This document shows, in pieces, positions 1 through 5,972 of a stretch of 7,244 nucleotides of DNA (position 1 is the stretch's first letter; every line of letters begins with the position of its first letter). The DNA comes from SZUA-186 sp041552135 (lineage in GTDB: Bacteria; Pseudomonadota; Gammaproteobacteria; UBA9214). Made by a program: the position numbers and the translations under genes. Under the pieces are notes generated by a model. The model saw only the letters and a list, made by a program, of their open reading frames with translations, did no database searches and had not been told where the DNA came from. The stretch covers positions 1-7,244 of the forward strand of contig JBFELL010000147.1 of assembly GCA_041552135.1 (NCBI GenBank), written 5' to 3'.

Positions 1-555
1 ATTGTGCCGGCGCGAGCCGGCCGGCAGCAGTGACTGCGTGCCGGTCCGGCGGATGCGCCGGCACAGGCGCCGGTCCACGGGCAGTTCCAGGCGTCGGCCG
101 AGGGCCCGGGCAATCTCCGTGGCCTGGTTGAAACCGCGCTCGCGCAGGCGCGATCGGTGCAGTGGCACCGGGATGAGCCGTTCCGGCAGGGGTGTCTCGC
201 ATATGCCGGGTGTTTCGCTCAGCAGGGCAGCCAGTAGCGGGGCCAGCGCGAGTTCGCCGGAAAATTTCAGGCGCTGGACCAGGTAATCCACCGGTGACTG
301 GTAGCGCAGTGCGGCGGTCGTGGTTGCGAACGCCGGCGGGTTTTGCTGGCAGTGGCCGCATCGCCCGGCCTGCACCGGACCGGGCAGCTGTCTGCCGCAT
401 TGCCGGCAGGCCTGCCGTGACCAGGGCAGGTCGCGGTGACAGCCCGTGCACAACGGCAGTTCCTGCCTGACGGGCGCGCCGCATAATCGGCAATGTGGCG
501 GGAGCACGCGCGAGAGCAGCCGGCCGGCAAGTGGTAAACCTGATTTCATCTCCAT
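1..555 (-). CDS. comF: ComF family protein (phosphoribosyltransferase-like), partial, 3' end off the window
   Basis: I translated the minus strand from the ATG at 555-553 and obtained 185 open codons to the window edge, so the C-terminus is missing. The N-terminal part is a zinc-ribbon-like region with four cysteine pairs (C22/C25, C36/C39, C50/C53, C66/C69). Next comes the ComF-type stretch YLVQRLKFSG (about residues 91-100), then IPVPLHRSRLRERGFNQA (about 128-145), and RTGTQSLL near the edge. These are hallmarks of the ComF/GntX family, known for roles in DNA uptake or use of external DNA; the exact function here is inferred. The phosphoribosyltransferase PRPP-binding loop expected further on lies outside the window. 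A GGGAG-like ribosome site sits about 9 nt upstream of the ATG. A second in-frame ATG two codons later (549) has no properly spaced site. The gene diverges from bioB, and its first eight codons overlap the BirA-like operator. Confidence 0.88.
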   Translation of the reverse strand, partial: MEMKSGLPLAGRLLSRVLPPHCRLCGAPVRQELPLCTGCHRDLPWSRQACRQCGRQLPGPVQAGRCGHCQQNPPAFATTTAALRYQSPVDYLVQRLKFSGELALAPLLAALLSETPGICETPLPERLIPVPLHRSRLRERGFNQATEIARALGRRLELPVDRRLCRRIRRTGTQSLLPAGSRRHN

Positions 556-564
556 GGTTGACAG
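532..564. promoter_or_regulatory. BirA operator-like inverted repeat (biotin repressor site)
   Basis: The left half-site TGGTAAACC (532-540) and right half-site GGTTGACAG (556-564) are separated by 15 nt. The classic proteobacterial BirA box is TTGTAAACC, about 14-16 nt, GGTTTACAA. The left half matches 8 of 9 positions and the right half 7 of 9, and the spacing is right. The site lies directly upstream of bioB and overlaps the -35 box of the predicted bio promoter, as expected for repression by biotinoyl-AMP-loaded BirA. It also spans the start codon and first codons of comF on the other strand. The motif is seen directly; BirA binding is inferred. Confidence 0.78.
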
Positions 565-586
565 CTCCCGATGGCAGCTTCATAGT
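558..586 (+). promoter_or_regulatory. Sigma70-type promoter of the bioBFHCD operon
   Basis: A perfect -35 hexamer TTGACA (558-563) is followed after 17 nt by CATAGT (581-586), which matches 4 of 6 positions of TATAAT. Transcription would start near 593, leaving a leader of about 27 nt before the bioB ATG at 620. The -35 box lies within the right half of the BirA-like operator, so bound repressor would block RNA polymerase. This placement also excludes the longer in-frame bioB starts upstream (446 and 554), because they would not be on the transcript. Confidence 0.7.
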
Positions 587-619
587 CCCTGTCGATATTT
601 CCATCCAGGCCTTGACGTT

Positions 620-1600
620 ATGTCCAATCACACCGGCCGTCAGTCGGAAAACCCGGAAACGGCCCTACGCCATGACTGGACCCGTGCCGAGGTACAGGCA
701 TTGTTTGACCTGCCGTTCAAGGACCTGATGTTCCAGGCGCAGGGCGTGCACCGGCAGCACTTCGACCCGAATGCCGTGCAGATCAGCACGCTGTTGAGCA
801 TCAAGACCGGCGGCTGTCCCGAGGACTGCAAGTACTGTCCGCAAAGCGTGCACCACGATACCGTGCTGGAGCCGGAACGCCTGATGGACGTCGAGGCGGT
901 CGTCGAGGCGGCACAGCGTGCCAGGGCGGCAGGCGCCACGCGCTTCTGCATGGGCGCGGCCTGGCGCAATCCGAAGGGAAAGAATTTCGAACGCGTGCTG
1001 GAGATGGTCAGCCGGGTGCACGATGAGGGCCTGGAGACCTGTGCGACCCTGGGTATGCTGGATGCCGGGCAGAGCCGGCGGCTCAAAGACGCCGGCCTGG
1101 ACTATTACAACCACAACCTGGATACCTCGCCGGAGTTCTATGGCGAGATCATCACCACCCGTACCTGGGATGACCGCCTGGAGACGCTGGGACACGTGCG
1201 CGAGGCCGGCATCAATGTCTGCTGCGGGGGGATTGTCGGCATGGGCGAGAGTCGCGCCGACCGGGCGTCAATGCTGGCCGAGCTGGCGAACCTGCCGGAA
1301 CATCCGGGCAGTGTGCCGATCAATCGTCTGGTCAAGGTCGAGGGTACGCCGCTTGACCACGAACCGGACATCGAGCCGATCGAGTTTGTCCGCACCGTTG
1401 CCGTGGCCCGCATCCTGATGCCGGAATCCTTTGTGCGCCTGTCTGCGGGCCGCACGGATATGACCGACGAGATGCAGGCGCTGTGTTTCCTTGCCGGCGC
1501 CAACTCCATATTCTACGGCGAAAAACTGCTGACTACCGGCAACCCGGACACCGCCAGCGACGATGCGCTGTTCGCCGGACTGGGGTTGCACCCGGCCTGA
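620..1600 (+). CDS. bioB: Biotin synthase (radical SAM)
   Basis: BioB converts dethiobiotin to biotin by radical sulfur insertion, the last step of the pathway, in the cytoplasm. From the ATG at 620 the product is 326 residues, usual for the family. The radical SAM [4Fe-4S] motif CxxxCxxC is C66, C70, C73. The [2Fe-2S] ligands are all present: C110, C141, C201 and the unusual arginine ligand R273. They sit at a constant +13 offset from E. coli C97, C128, C188 and R260. The YNHNLDTS motif is at 163-170. The start at 620 is chosen because it lies just after the predicted transcription start; earlier in-frame ATGs at 446 and 554 fall upstream of or within the promoter. Its ribosome site is weak (AGG about 10 nt upstream). 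It is the first gene of the operon, with bioF 8 nt downstream. Confidence 0.97.
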   Translation: MSNHTGRQSENPETALRHDWTRAEVQALFDLPFKDLMFQAQGVHRQHFDPNAVQISTLLSIKTGGCPEDCKYCPQSVHHDTVLEPERLMDVEAVVEAAQRARAAGATRFCMGAAWRNPKGKNFERVLEMVSRVHDEGLETCATLGMLDAGQSRRLKDAGLDYYNHNLDTSPEFYGEIITTRTWDDRLETLGHVREAGINVCCGGIVGMGESRADRASMLAELANLPEHPGSVPINRLVKVEGTPLDHEPDIEPIEFVRTVAVARILMPESFVRLSAGRTDMTDEMQALCFLAGANSIFYGEKLLTTGNPDTASDDALFAGLGLHPA

Positions 1601-1608
1601 CTGACAGC

Positions 1609-2778
1609 ATGAAAGATCTCGCGGCATGGCTCGATGCGCGCAAGGCAGACGCTCTGTACCGCCGCCGTCAGGTCATCGACGGCCCCCAGGGGGCTAGCGT
1701 GCGCATTGAGGGCAGGGAGTACCTGTCATTCTGCAGCAATGACTACCTCGGCCTGGCAAACCACCCGGACGTTGTCGCGGCATTTCACCGCGGGCTGGAT
1801 GCGTACGGCGCAGGCAGCGGCGCGGCGCACCTGGTGACCGGACACACACGGGCCCACCATGAGCTCGAGGAAGACCTGGCCGGTTTTGTGCGGCGGCCGC
1901 GCGCGCTGCTGTTCTCGACCGGCTACATGGCGAACCTCGGTGCGATCGCGGCCCTGCTGGGTCGCGGTGACCGGGTGTTCCAGGACTACACCAATCACGC
2001 CTCGCTGCTGGACGGTGCACGTCTGAGCGGGGCGCGGCTGGTCCGCTACCGCCATGCCGATGCCGGCGACCTGGAGCAGCGCCTGTCGACGGCACCCGAC
2101 AGTGAATACCTGGTGGCGACCGACGGCGTGTTCAGCATGGATGGCGATATCGCACCCCTGCGCCAGCTGGCCGAGGTCGCGCAGCGGCATGCCGCCTGGC
2201 TGATGGTCGATGACGCGCACGGACTGGGCGTGACCGGTCCGCAGGGGCGCGGTTCTGTCGTGGCGGCGGGACTGGACAGCACACAGGTACCGGTGCTGAT
2301 GGGGACGCTGGGCAAGGCCTTCGGCACCTTCGGTGCGTTTGTCGCCGGCAGCGAGGAGCTGATCGAGACGCTGATCCAGCAGGCGCGCACCTGGATCTAC
2401 ACCACCGCGACGCCGGCGGCGGTGGCGGTCGCGACGCGGGCGGCGCTGCGACGGGTCGTCGGGGACGAGTGGCGGCGCGTGCACCTGCGGGGGCTGGTTG
2501 ACCGCTTCCGTGCCGGTGCCGCACGGCTGGGGCTCGCCCTGTGTGATTCCCGGACGCCAATCCAGCCGCTGATCGTCGGCAGGGCCGGCGCGGCGCTGCG
2601 GTTGAGCGATGCCCTGCGCGAACAGGGCATCCTCATTACCGCGATCCGGCCACCGACCGTTGCCGAGGGCACGGCCAGGCTGCGGATCACGTTTTCCGCC
2701 GCCCACACCGAGGCGCAGGTGGACCGGTTGCTGGAGGCGCTGGAAAAGGTTACGGCGGCAGAGGACGCAGACGCGTAG
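1609..2778 (+). CDS. bioF: 8-amino-7-oxononanoate synthase (KAPA synthase)
   Basis: BioF is a PLP enzyme of the alpha-oxoamine synthase family that condenses pimeloyl-ACP or pimeloyl-CoA with L-alanine to give KAPA. From the ATG at 1609 it has 389 residues, close to E. coli BioF. Visible features are FCSNDYLGL (41-49), GSGAAHLVTGHT (69-80), the PLP-stacking histidine H130 in TNHAS, DGVFSMDGD (172-180), the cofactor-binding DDAHG with D201 and H204, and the Schiff-base lysine K236 in GTLGKAFG. The frame stays open upstream to 1483 inside bioB, but family alignment begins at MKDLAAWLDARK, so 1609 is the start. The TAG stop (2776-2778) lies inside the first bases of the palindromic repeat that follows, so the last codons were probably set by that insertion. 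Confidence 0.96.
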   Translation: MKDLAAWLDARKADALYRRRQVIDGPQGASVRIEGREYLSFCSNDYLGLANHPDVVAAFHRGLDAYGAGSGAAHLVTGHTRAHHELEEDLAGFVRRPRALLFSTGYMANLGAIAALLGRGDRVFQDYTNHASLLDGARLSGARLVRYRHADAGDLEQRLSTAPDSEYLVATDGVFSMDGDIAPLRQLAEVAQRHAAWLMVDDAHGLGVTGPQGRGSVVAAGLDSTQVPVLMGTLGKAFGTFGAFVAGSEELIETLIQQARTWIYTTATPAAVAVATRAALRRVVGDEWRRVHLRGLVDRFRAGAARLGLALCDSRTPIQPLIVGRAGAALRLSDALREQGILITAIRPPTVAEGTARLRITFSAAHTEAQVDRLLEALEKVTAAEDADA

Positions 2779-2860
2779 GTCGGGTCAGGTGCGCAGCACC
2801 GTAACCCGTCACAAATGTAGGGATTTCGTCGGATTACGCCCTGCGGGCTCATCGACCTAC
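2775..2860. repeat. MITE/REP-like palindromic element with 8-bp terminal inverted repeats
   Basis: The 86-nt element is bounded by the perfect inverted repeat GTAGGTCG (2775-2782) and CGACCTAC (2853-2860). It folds as two imperfect hairpins. The first, 2781-2808, has an outer stem CGGGT/ACCCG and an inner stem GGTGC/GCACC around a GCA loop. The second, 2828-2856, has an outer stem GTCG/CGAC and an inner stem GCCC/GGGC around a TGC loop. A small AAAT/ATTT dyad sits between them (2813-2826). Dispersed non-coding repeats of this general form are common between genes in proteobacteria. Too short for a transposase, it would have to be moved in trans. It overlaps the bioF stop codon and sits inside the operon, so it is transcribed and could affect mRNA stability or downstream expression. 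Only one copy is in the window, so the repeat status is inferred from structure. Confidence 0.7.
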
Positions 2861-2874
2861 GGGTTCAGGGAAGG

Positions 2875-2913
2875 ATGAGGATACCCAAGGGAAATTCAGG
2901 AAGCATCATTTGA
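2875..2913 (+). other. Possible 12-codon leader ORF ending on the bioH start
   Basis: An ATG at 2875, preceded by the purine-rich AGGGAAGG, opens a frame encoding MRIPKGNSGSII. It ends at TGA 2911-2913, which overlaps the TTG start codon of bioH (2910-2912). This geometry suits translational coupling after the repeat element interrupted the operon. It may also be chance, since 12 open codons are not unusual. No biotin-related codon run is visible. Confidence 0.22.
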
Positions 2914-3704
2914 AACTGCACACTGAAACCACAGGCACCGGCCCCGAGCTGGTGCTGATCCACGGCTGGGGCCTGCATGGCGGGATCTGGGAGCCGCTGC
3001 TGCCGCTGCTGGCGCCGCATTTCCGGGTGACGGTCGTCGACCTGCCCGGGCATGGCAACAGCGAGTGGCAGGACAGCGAAGGGCTGCCGGCCTTTGCCGA
3101 TGCCGTGCTGGCCAGTGTCCCGCAACAGGCCGCCTGGCTGGGCTGGTCGCTGGGTGGTCTGGTGGCGCTGCAGGCGGCGCTGGCGCGGCCGCAGCGTGTC
3201 AGTGCGCTGCTGCTGCTGGCATCGACGCCCAGTTTCGTGCGCCGGTCAGGCTGGCAGTCCGCCATGCTGCCGGCGCTGCTGGAAACCTTTGCCAGTGAGC
3301 TGGAGGCGGATTTCGAGCGGACCCTGAACCGCTTCCTGGCGCTGCAGGTGCATGGTAGCCGGGACGCCGCTCTGGTGCTGCGCCGGTTGCGCGCCGGCAT
3401 GTTTCGGCGCGGGCGGCCGGATCCGGCCGCGTTGCGAGCCGGTCTTGGCATGCTGCGCGACACGGACCTGCGGGCGGCCTGCGCCGGTATCCGATGTCCG
3501 GCGCTGGTACTCGCCGGCGAGCGCGACACGCTGGTGCCGGTGGCTGCTGCGGCGGCATCGGCGGCACGGCTGCCGCAGGGGCGTATGCACGTCGTGCCCG
3601 GCGGCGGTCATGCACCCTTCCTGTCTGCACCCGGCGAGGTTGCCGGGGCGGTGCGTGATTTTCTGTTGCCGGCAGAGTCGCCTGTGGTGGACGGCCATGG
3701 CTGA
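2910..3704 (+). CDS. bioH: Pimeloyl-ACP methyl ester carboxylesterase
   Basis: BioH hydrolyses pimeloyl-ACP methyl ester, ending the methyl-ester-disguised chain elongation that BioC begins. The product is a 264-residue alpha/beta hydrolase, similar in size to E. coli BioH. It shows the oxyanion-region motif HGWGLHGGIW (18-27), DLPGHGNS (44-51), the nucleophile elbow GWSLGG with S80, the acid D206 in GERD, and H234 in GGGHAPF. The catalytic triad is therefore intact. The start is TTG at 2910: no in-frame ATG lies upstream near it, the protein begins as expected for the family, and AGGA (2898-2901) is spaced 8 nt before it. The 3' end overlaps bioC by 8 nt. Placement between bioF and bioC is the pattern of many gammaproteobacteria, unlike E. 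coli, where bioH is unlinked. Confidence 0.93.
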   Translation: MKLHTETTGTGPELVLIHGWGLHGGIWEPLLPLLAPHFRVTVVDLPGHGNSEWQDSEGLPAFADAVLASVPQQAAWLGWSLGGLVALQAALARPQRVSALLLLASTPSFVRRSGWQSAMLPALLETFASELEADFERTLNRFLALQVHGSRDAALVLRRLRAGMFRRGRPDPAALRAGLGMLRDTDLRAACAGIRCPALVLAGERDTLVPVAAAAASAARLPQGRMHVVPGGGHAPFLSAPGEVAGAVRDFLLPAESPVVDGHG

Positions 3705-4563
3705 ACTGCGCGCGGCCGACAGGCTGGACAAGCAACAGGCGCGGCGTGCCTTCGAGCAGGCGGCAGGTACCTACGACGCGGCGGCAGCACTGCAGCAGGA
3801 GATCGGCGGCCGGCTGCTGGAGCGGATGGACATGGTGCGCCTGCAACCGGCGCGCATCCTGGACCTGGGTGCCGGCACCGGGTTTTTCACCGCGGCACTC
3901 AAGCAGCGTTACCGGGGTGCCGAGGTATATGCACTGGATCTTGCCATGAACATGCTGCGCCACACGCGGCAGCGCGGCGGGGCCGCAGCGCCGCAGCACT
4001 GTGTCTGCGCGGACGGCGAGAGCCTGCCGTTCGCCGACGACAGCTTCGACTTCATCTTCTCCAACCTGATGCTGCAGTGGTGCATGGACATGGAGCCTGT
4101 GTTCACCGGGCTGCGTCGCGTGCTGGCGCCCGGGGGGCTGCTGATGTTCACCACCTTCGGACCGGACACGCTGCAGGAGCTGCGCGCCAGCTGGTCCGCG
4201 GTGGACGGATTTACCCACGTCAATGCCTTCCCGGACATGCACGATGTCGGTGACGCCCTGCTGGCCACACGCTGGGCGGAGCCGGTGATGGACACCGAGC
4301 GCATCACCGTGACCTACCGGGAATTGCGTACCCTGATGGAGGATCTGAAGCACATCGGTGCGCACAACGTCACGGACGGCCGGCCGCGTGGCCTCACCGG
4401 CCGGCACCGTTTCGCAAAGGTGACGCAGGCCTACGAGGCGTTCCGCCGGGACGGCGTGCTACCGGCCAGCTATGAGGTGGTCTACGGTCATGCCTGGTGT
4501 CCGCAAAACAAGGACGTGGCGCGACATGACCTCGAGGTGCGCCTGGACGGTCTGCTGCCGTGA
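3697..4563 (+). CDS. bioC: Malonyl-ACP O-methyltransferase
   Basis: BioC uses SAM to methylate the free carboxyl of malonyl-ACP, so that fatty acid synthesis elongates it to a pimeloyl methyl ester. The 288-residue product has the class I methyltransferase motif I ILDLGAGTGFF (54-64), the acidic residue D81 at the end of strand 2 for ribose binding, and CADGESLPFADDSFDFI (104-120). It also has the BioC-typical SNLMLQWC (122-129) and FTTFGPDTLQEL (151-162). The protein is longer than E. coli BioC (251 residues); the extra length is mainly in the C-terminal half. The ATG at 3697 lies within the end of bioH (8-nt overlap), indicating translational coupling. The stop overlaps the bioD start by 4 nt. 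The same frame is open upstream inside bioH, but that is out-of-frame shadow. Confidence 0.95.
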   Translation: MAELRAADRLDKQQARRAFEQAAGTYDAAAALQQEIGGRLLERMDMVRLQPARILDLGAGTGFFTAALKQRYRGAEVYALDLAMNMLRHTRQRGGAAAPQHCVCADGESLPFADDSFDFIFSNLMLQWCMDMEPVFTGLRRVLAPGGLLMFTTFGPDTLQELRASWSAVDGFTHVNAFPDMHDVGDALLATRWAEPVMDTERITVTYRELRTLMEDLKHIGAHNVTDGRPRGLTGRHRFAKVTQAYEAFRRDGVLPASYEVVYGHAWCPQNKDVARHDLEVRLDGLLP

Positions 4564-5240
4564 ACCGCCCTGCCGGTTACTTCATCACCGGTACCGATAC
4601 CGGGATCGGCAAGACCGTCGTCACCCTGGGCCTGATGCGCTGGCTGCAGGACCGTGGCCAGCACGTCGCGGCCATGAAGCCGGTAGCCTCGGGCTGCGAG
4701 CGGACCCCGCAGGGCCTGCGCAACGACGATGCCCTGCAACTGCAGCAGCAGGCCTCGATGCCGCTGGACTATGCCGAGGTCAATCCCTATGCCTTCGAGC
4801 CGCCGATCGCGCCGCATATTGCCGCCAGGCAGGCGGGTGTGCGCATCGACCTCGACACCATCCACCGGGGCGTGCGGCATCTGGCCGGGTGCTCGGATGT
4901 GGTCTGCGTCGAGGGTGTCGGTGGCTGGCTGGTGCCGCTGAACGCCCGGGAGACCGTTGCCGATCTGGCCGCCAGTCTCGGTCTCGGGGTGGTGCTGGTG
5001 GTCGGCATGCGTCTGGGCTGCCTGAATCATGCCTTACTGACAGCGCAGGCCATCGAGGCCGGCGGCGCGTCGCTCACCGGCTGGGTGGCAAACTGCCTGC
5101 CGCCGCTGCCCGAATACCTGGATGAGAATATAAATTCATTGAAATCAATGATATCCGCCCCCCTCCTGGGCGTGGTCCCCGCGCAGACGGCGCCCGTGGC
5201 GGGCCAGGTCCGCATCACTCTCGATCTGCTGCCCGGCTAG
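4560..5240 (+). CDS. bioD: ATP-dependent dethiobiotin synthetase
   Basis: BioD carboxylates DAPA and closes the ureido ring with ATP to form dethiobiotin, the BioB substrate. The 226-residue product begins with the P-loop GTDTGIGKT (11-19, K18/T19). It continues with the substrate-binding lysine K40 in MKPVASGC, the ND pair near 55-57 (Mg-binding acidic residue), and EGVGGWLVPL (118-127), where E118 is the conserved metal/substrate glutamate. Length is normal. The start is GTG (4560-4562), overlapping the bioC stop as GTGA, so translation is coupled. The 3' end contains an AT-rich patch (5120-5152) encoding NINSLKSMIS, which stands out in otherwise GC-rich DNA. This is the last gene of the operon. 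Confidence 0.96.
   Translation: MNRPAGYFITGTDTGIGKTVVTLGLMRWLQDRGQHVAAMKPVASGCERTPQGLRNDDALQLQQQASMPLDYAEVNPYAFEPPIAPHIAARQAGVRIDLDTIHRGVRHLAGCSDVVCVEGVGGWLVPLNARETVADLAASLGLGVVLVVGMRLGCLNHALLTAQAIEAGGASLTGWVANCLPPLPEYLDENINSLKSMISAPLLGVVPAQTAPVAGQVRITLDLLPG
5137..5150. other. AT-rich dyad within bioD
   Basis: CATTGA and TCAATG flank two A residues, and the arms extend to 7 nt (TCATTGA/TCAATGA, 5136-5151). A TATAAA string lies just upstream (5129-5134). The patch is AT-rich against a GC-rich background and lies about 150 nt before the cox-side promoter. It could be a regulator site, but it also encodes an ordinary stretch of BioD. No regulator is assigned. Confidence 0.2.
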
Positions 5241-5243
5241 TCT

Positions 5244-5277
5244 GACCGTGGGCCTGGACGGTCGTTGTCCGGGTTTT
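5244..5277 (+). terminator. Weak terminator-like hairpin after bioD
   Basis: A perfect 6-nt stem GACCGT (5244-5249)/ACGGTC (5258-5263) starts 4 nt after the bioD stop. The only T run after it is TTTT at 5274-5277, about 10 nt away. A competing stem GGAC (5256-5259)/GTCC (5267-5270) lies closer to that T run. It resembles an intrinsic terminator at the operon end but is not a strong one, so some read-through towards the downstream genes is possible. Confidence 0.35.
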
Positions 5278-5283
5278 GTCGCG

Positions 5284-5312
5284 TTGAACCCCGTGTGGTT
5301 CTTCTATACAAT
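5284..5312 (+). promoter_or_regulatory. Sigma70-type promoter upstream of DUF2244-coxB-coxA
   Basis: TTGAAC (5284-5289), a 17-nt gap and TACAAT (5307-5312) match 4 of 6 and 5 of 6 consensus positions. Predicted transcription would start near 5319. It lies in the gap after bioD, so it fits an independent promoter for the oxidase operon. The leader to the GTG at 5426 would be about 107 nt. Confidence 0.6.
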
Positions 5313-5425
5313 GCGCGGACTTTTTTCCGTGCGCGACAAATTGCCACAGGCAGTAAAAACACGGCCCGCGGGCAGGGAATTGCGCTGGCATGAGCAGGAA
5401 ACAGCTGGCAATTCAATGATCTGGC
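5313..5425 (+). other. Leader region with hairpin and short reading frames before the DUF2244 gene
   Basis: The presumed start region can fold as GCGCGGA (5313-5319) with TCCGTGC (5326-5332), a 7-pair stem with one G-T pair and a T-rich loop. Further on, two tiny frames chain into the gene: ATG 5390 to TGA 5419 (MSRKQLAIQ) and ATG 5416 to TGA 5433 (MIWRG). The second overlaps the GTG start at 5426. I see no known riboswitch or tRNA. Whether any of this is functional is unknown. Confidence 0.25.
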
Positions 5426-5908
5426 GTGGTTGAACGGATATGCGATTCCTCGGGACATGATTGCCACTGGGTGATTCGTCCCAACCGCTCCCTGTCGGTG
5501 CGACAGGCGATACAGGTCTATGCAGTGATAACGCTGTGCTGTCTCGGGATCGCCGTGTTCTATGCCATGCACGGCTACTGGCCGGTACTGCCGTTCGCCG
5601 GAGTGGAGGTCCTGCTGCTGGGTGTGGCGTTTTACCTCACCCTGCTGCGCAGCGGCGTGAGAGAGGTCATCTCCGTCGGCCGCGAAGTTGTGAAGGTGGA
5701 GAAGGGGCGTGAGCAGCCTCAGGAGTCGTGGGAATGCCCGCGGGCGTGGGCACAGGTCCAGCTGCAGCGATCGCATATTGCCTGGTACCCGAGCCGGCTC
5801 GCGATCCTGTTCCAGGGGAAGCAGGTGGAAATCGGCCGGTTCCTGAACGAGATGGAACGTCAGGAACTCGCCTACGAATTGCAACAGGCCATCCGTGCAC
5901 CGGTCTAG
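5426..5908 (+). CDS. DUF2244 family integral membrane protein
   Basis: The 160-residue product has the DUF2244 look: an N-terminal VIRPNRSLS motif (16-24), two adjacent membrane segments (about 30-49 and 52-74) joined by a short loop, then a soluble tail ending in GKQVEIGRFLNEMERQELA (131-149). The biochemical role of DUF2244 is not established. Its position 64 nt before coxB, behind a shared promoter, suggests a link with oxidase biogenesis or the respiratory membrane, but that is inference. The start is GTG at 5426. In this frame a TGA at 5417-5419 blocks any earlier start, and the next candidate would remove the conserved N-terminal motif. No good ribosome site precedes the GTG, so initiation may depend on the short upstream frames. 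Confidence 0.85.
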   Translation: MVERICDSSGHDCHWVIRPNRSLSVRQAIQVYAVITLCCLGIAVFYAMHGYWPVLPFAGVEVLLLGVAFYLTLLRSGVREVISVGREVVKVEKGREQPQESWECPRAWAQVQLQRSHIAWYPSRLAILFQGKQVEIGRFLNEMERQELAYELQQAIRAPV

Positions 5909-5972
5909 CCGCCGGAGACGGGTTGCCTGGACAGTATTACCAATAATCTGAACTTGTTAGGGAGATTGATGC

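Noticed and set aside
446..619. N-terminal extension of bioB to an earlier in-frame ATG (446 or 554)
   Set aside because: It would cover the BirA-like operator and the promoter, reads antisense to comF, and has no family similarity. The start at 620 gives a normal-length BioB.
1726..2706. Long minus-strand open frame (326 codons) opposite bioF
   Set aside because: Antisense shadow of a GC-rich gene: low-complexity composition rich in Arg/Gln/Pro/Gly and no recognisable motif, while the plus strand has a fully supported BioF.
3199..4407. Minus-strand open frame of 402 codons spanning bioH and bioC
   Set aside because: It crosses two well-supported plus-strand genes, shows no family motif, and reflects third-position GC bias.
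5136..5151. FNR/CRP-type binding site in the bioD dyad
   Set aside because: The half-sites are separated by only 2 nt, whereas FNR needs TTGAT, 4 nt, ATCAA. The spacing does not fit, so no regulator is named.
5248..5433. Possible 61-codon gene between bioD and the DUF2244 gene
   Set aside because: The promoter lies inside it, so the transcript would start after its ATG, and the peptide shows no recognisable features.
5923..5947. Separate promoter for coxB (TTGCCT and AATAAT)
   Set aside because: The spacing is only 13 nt, too short for sigma70, so cotranscription from the upstream promoter is the simpler reading.
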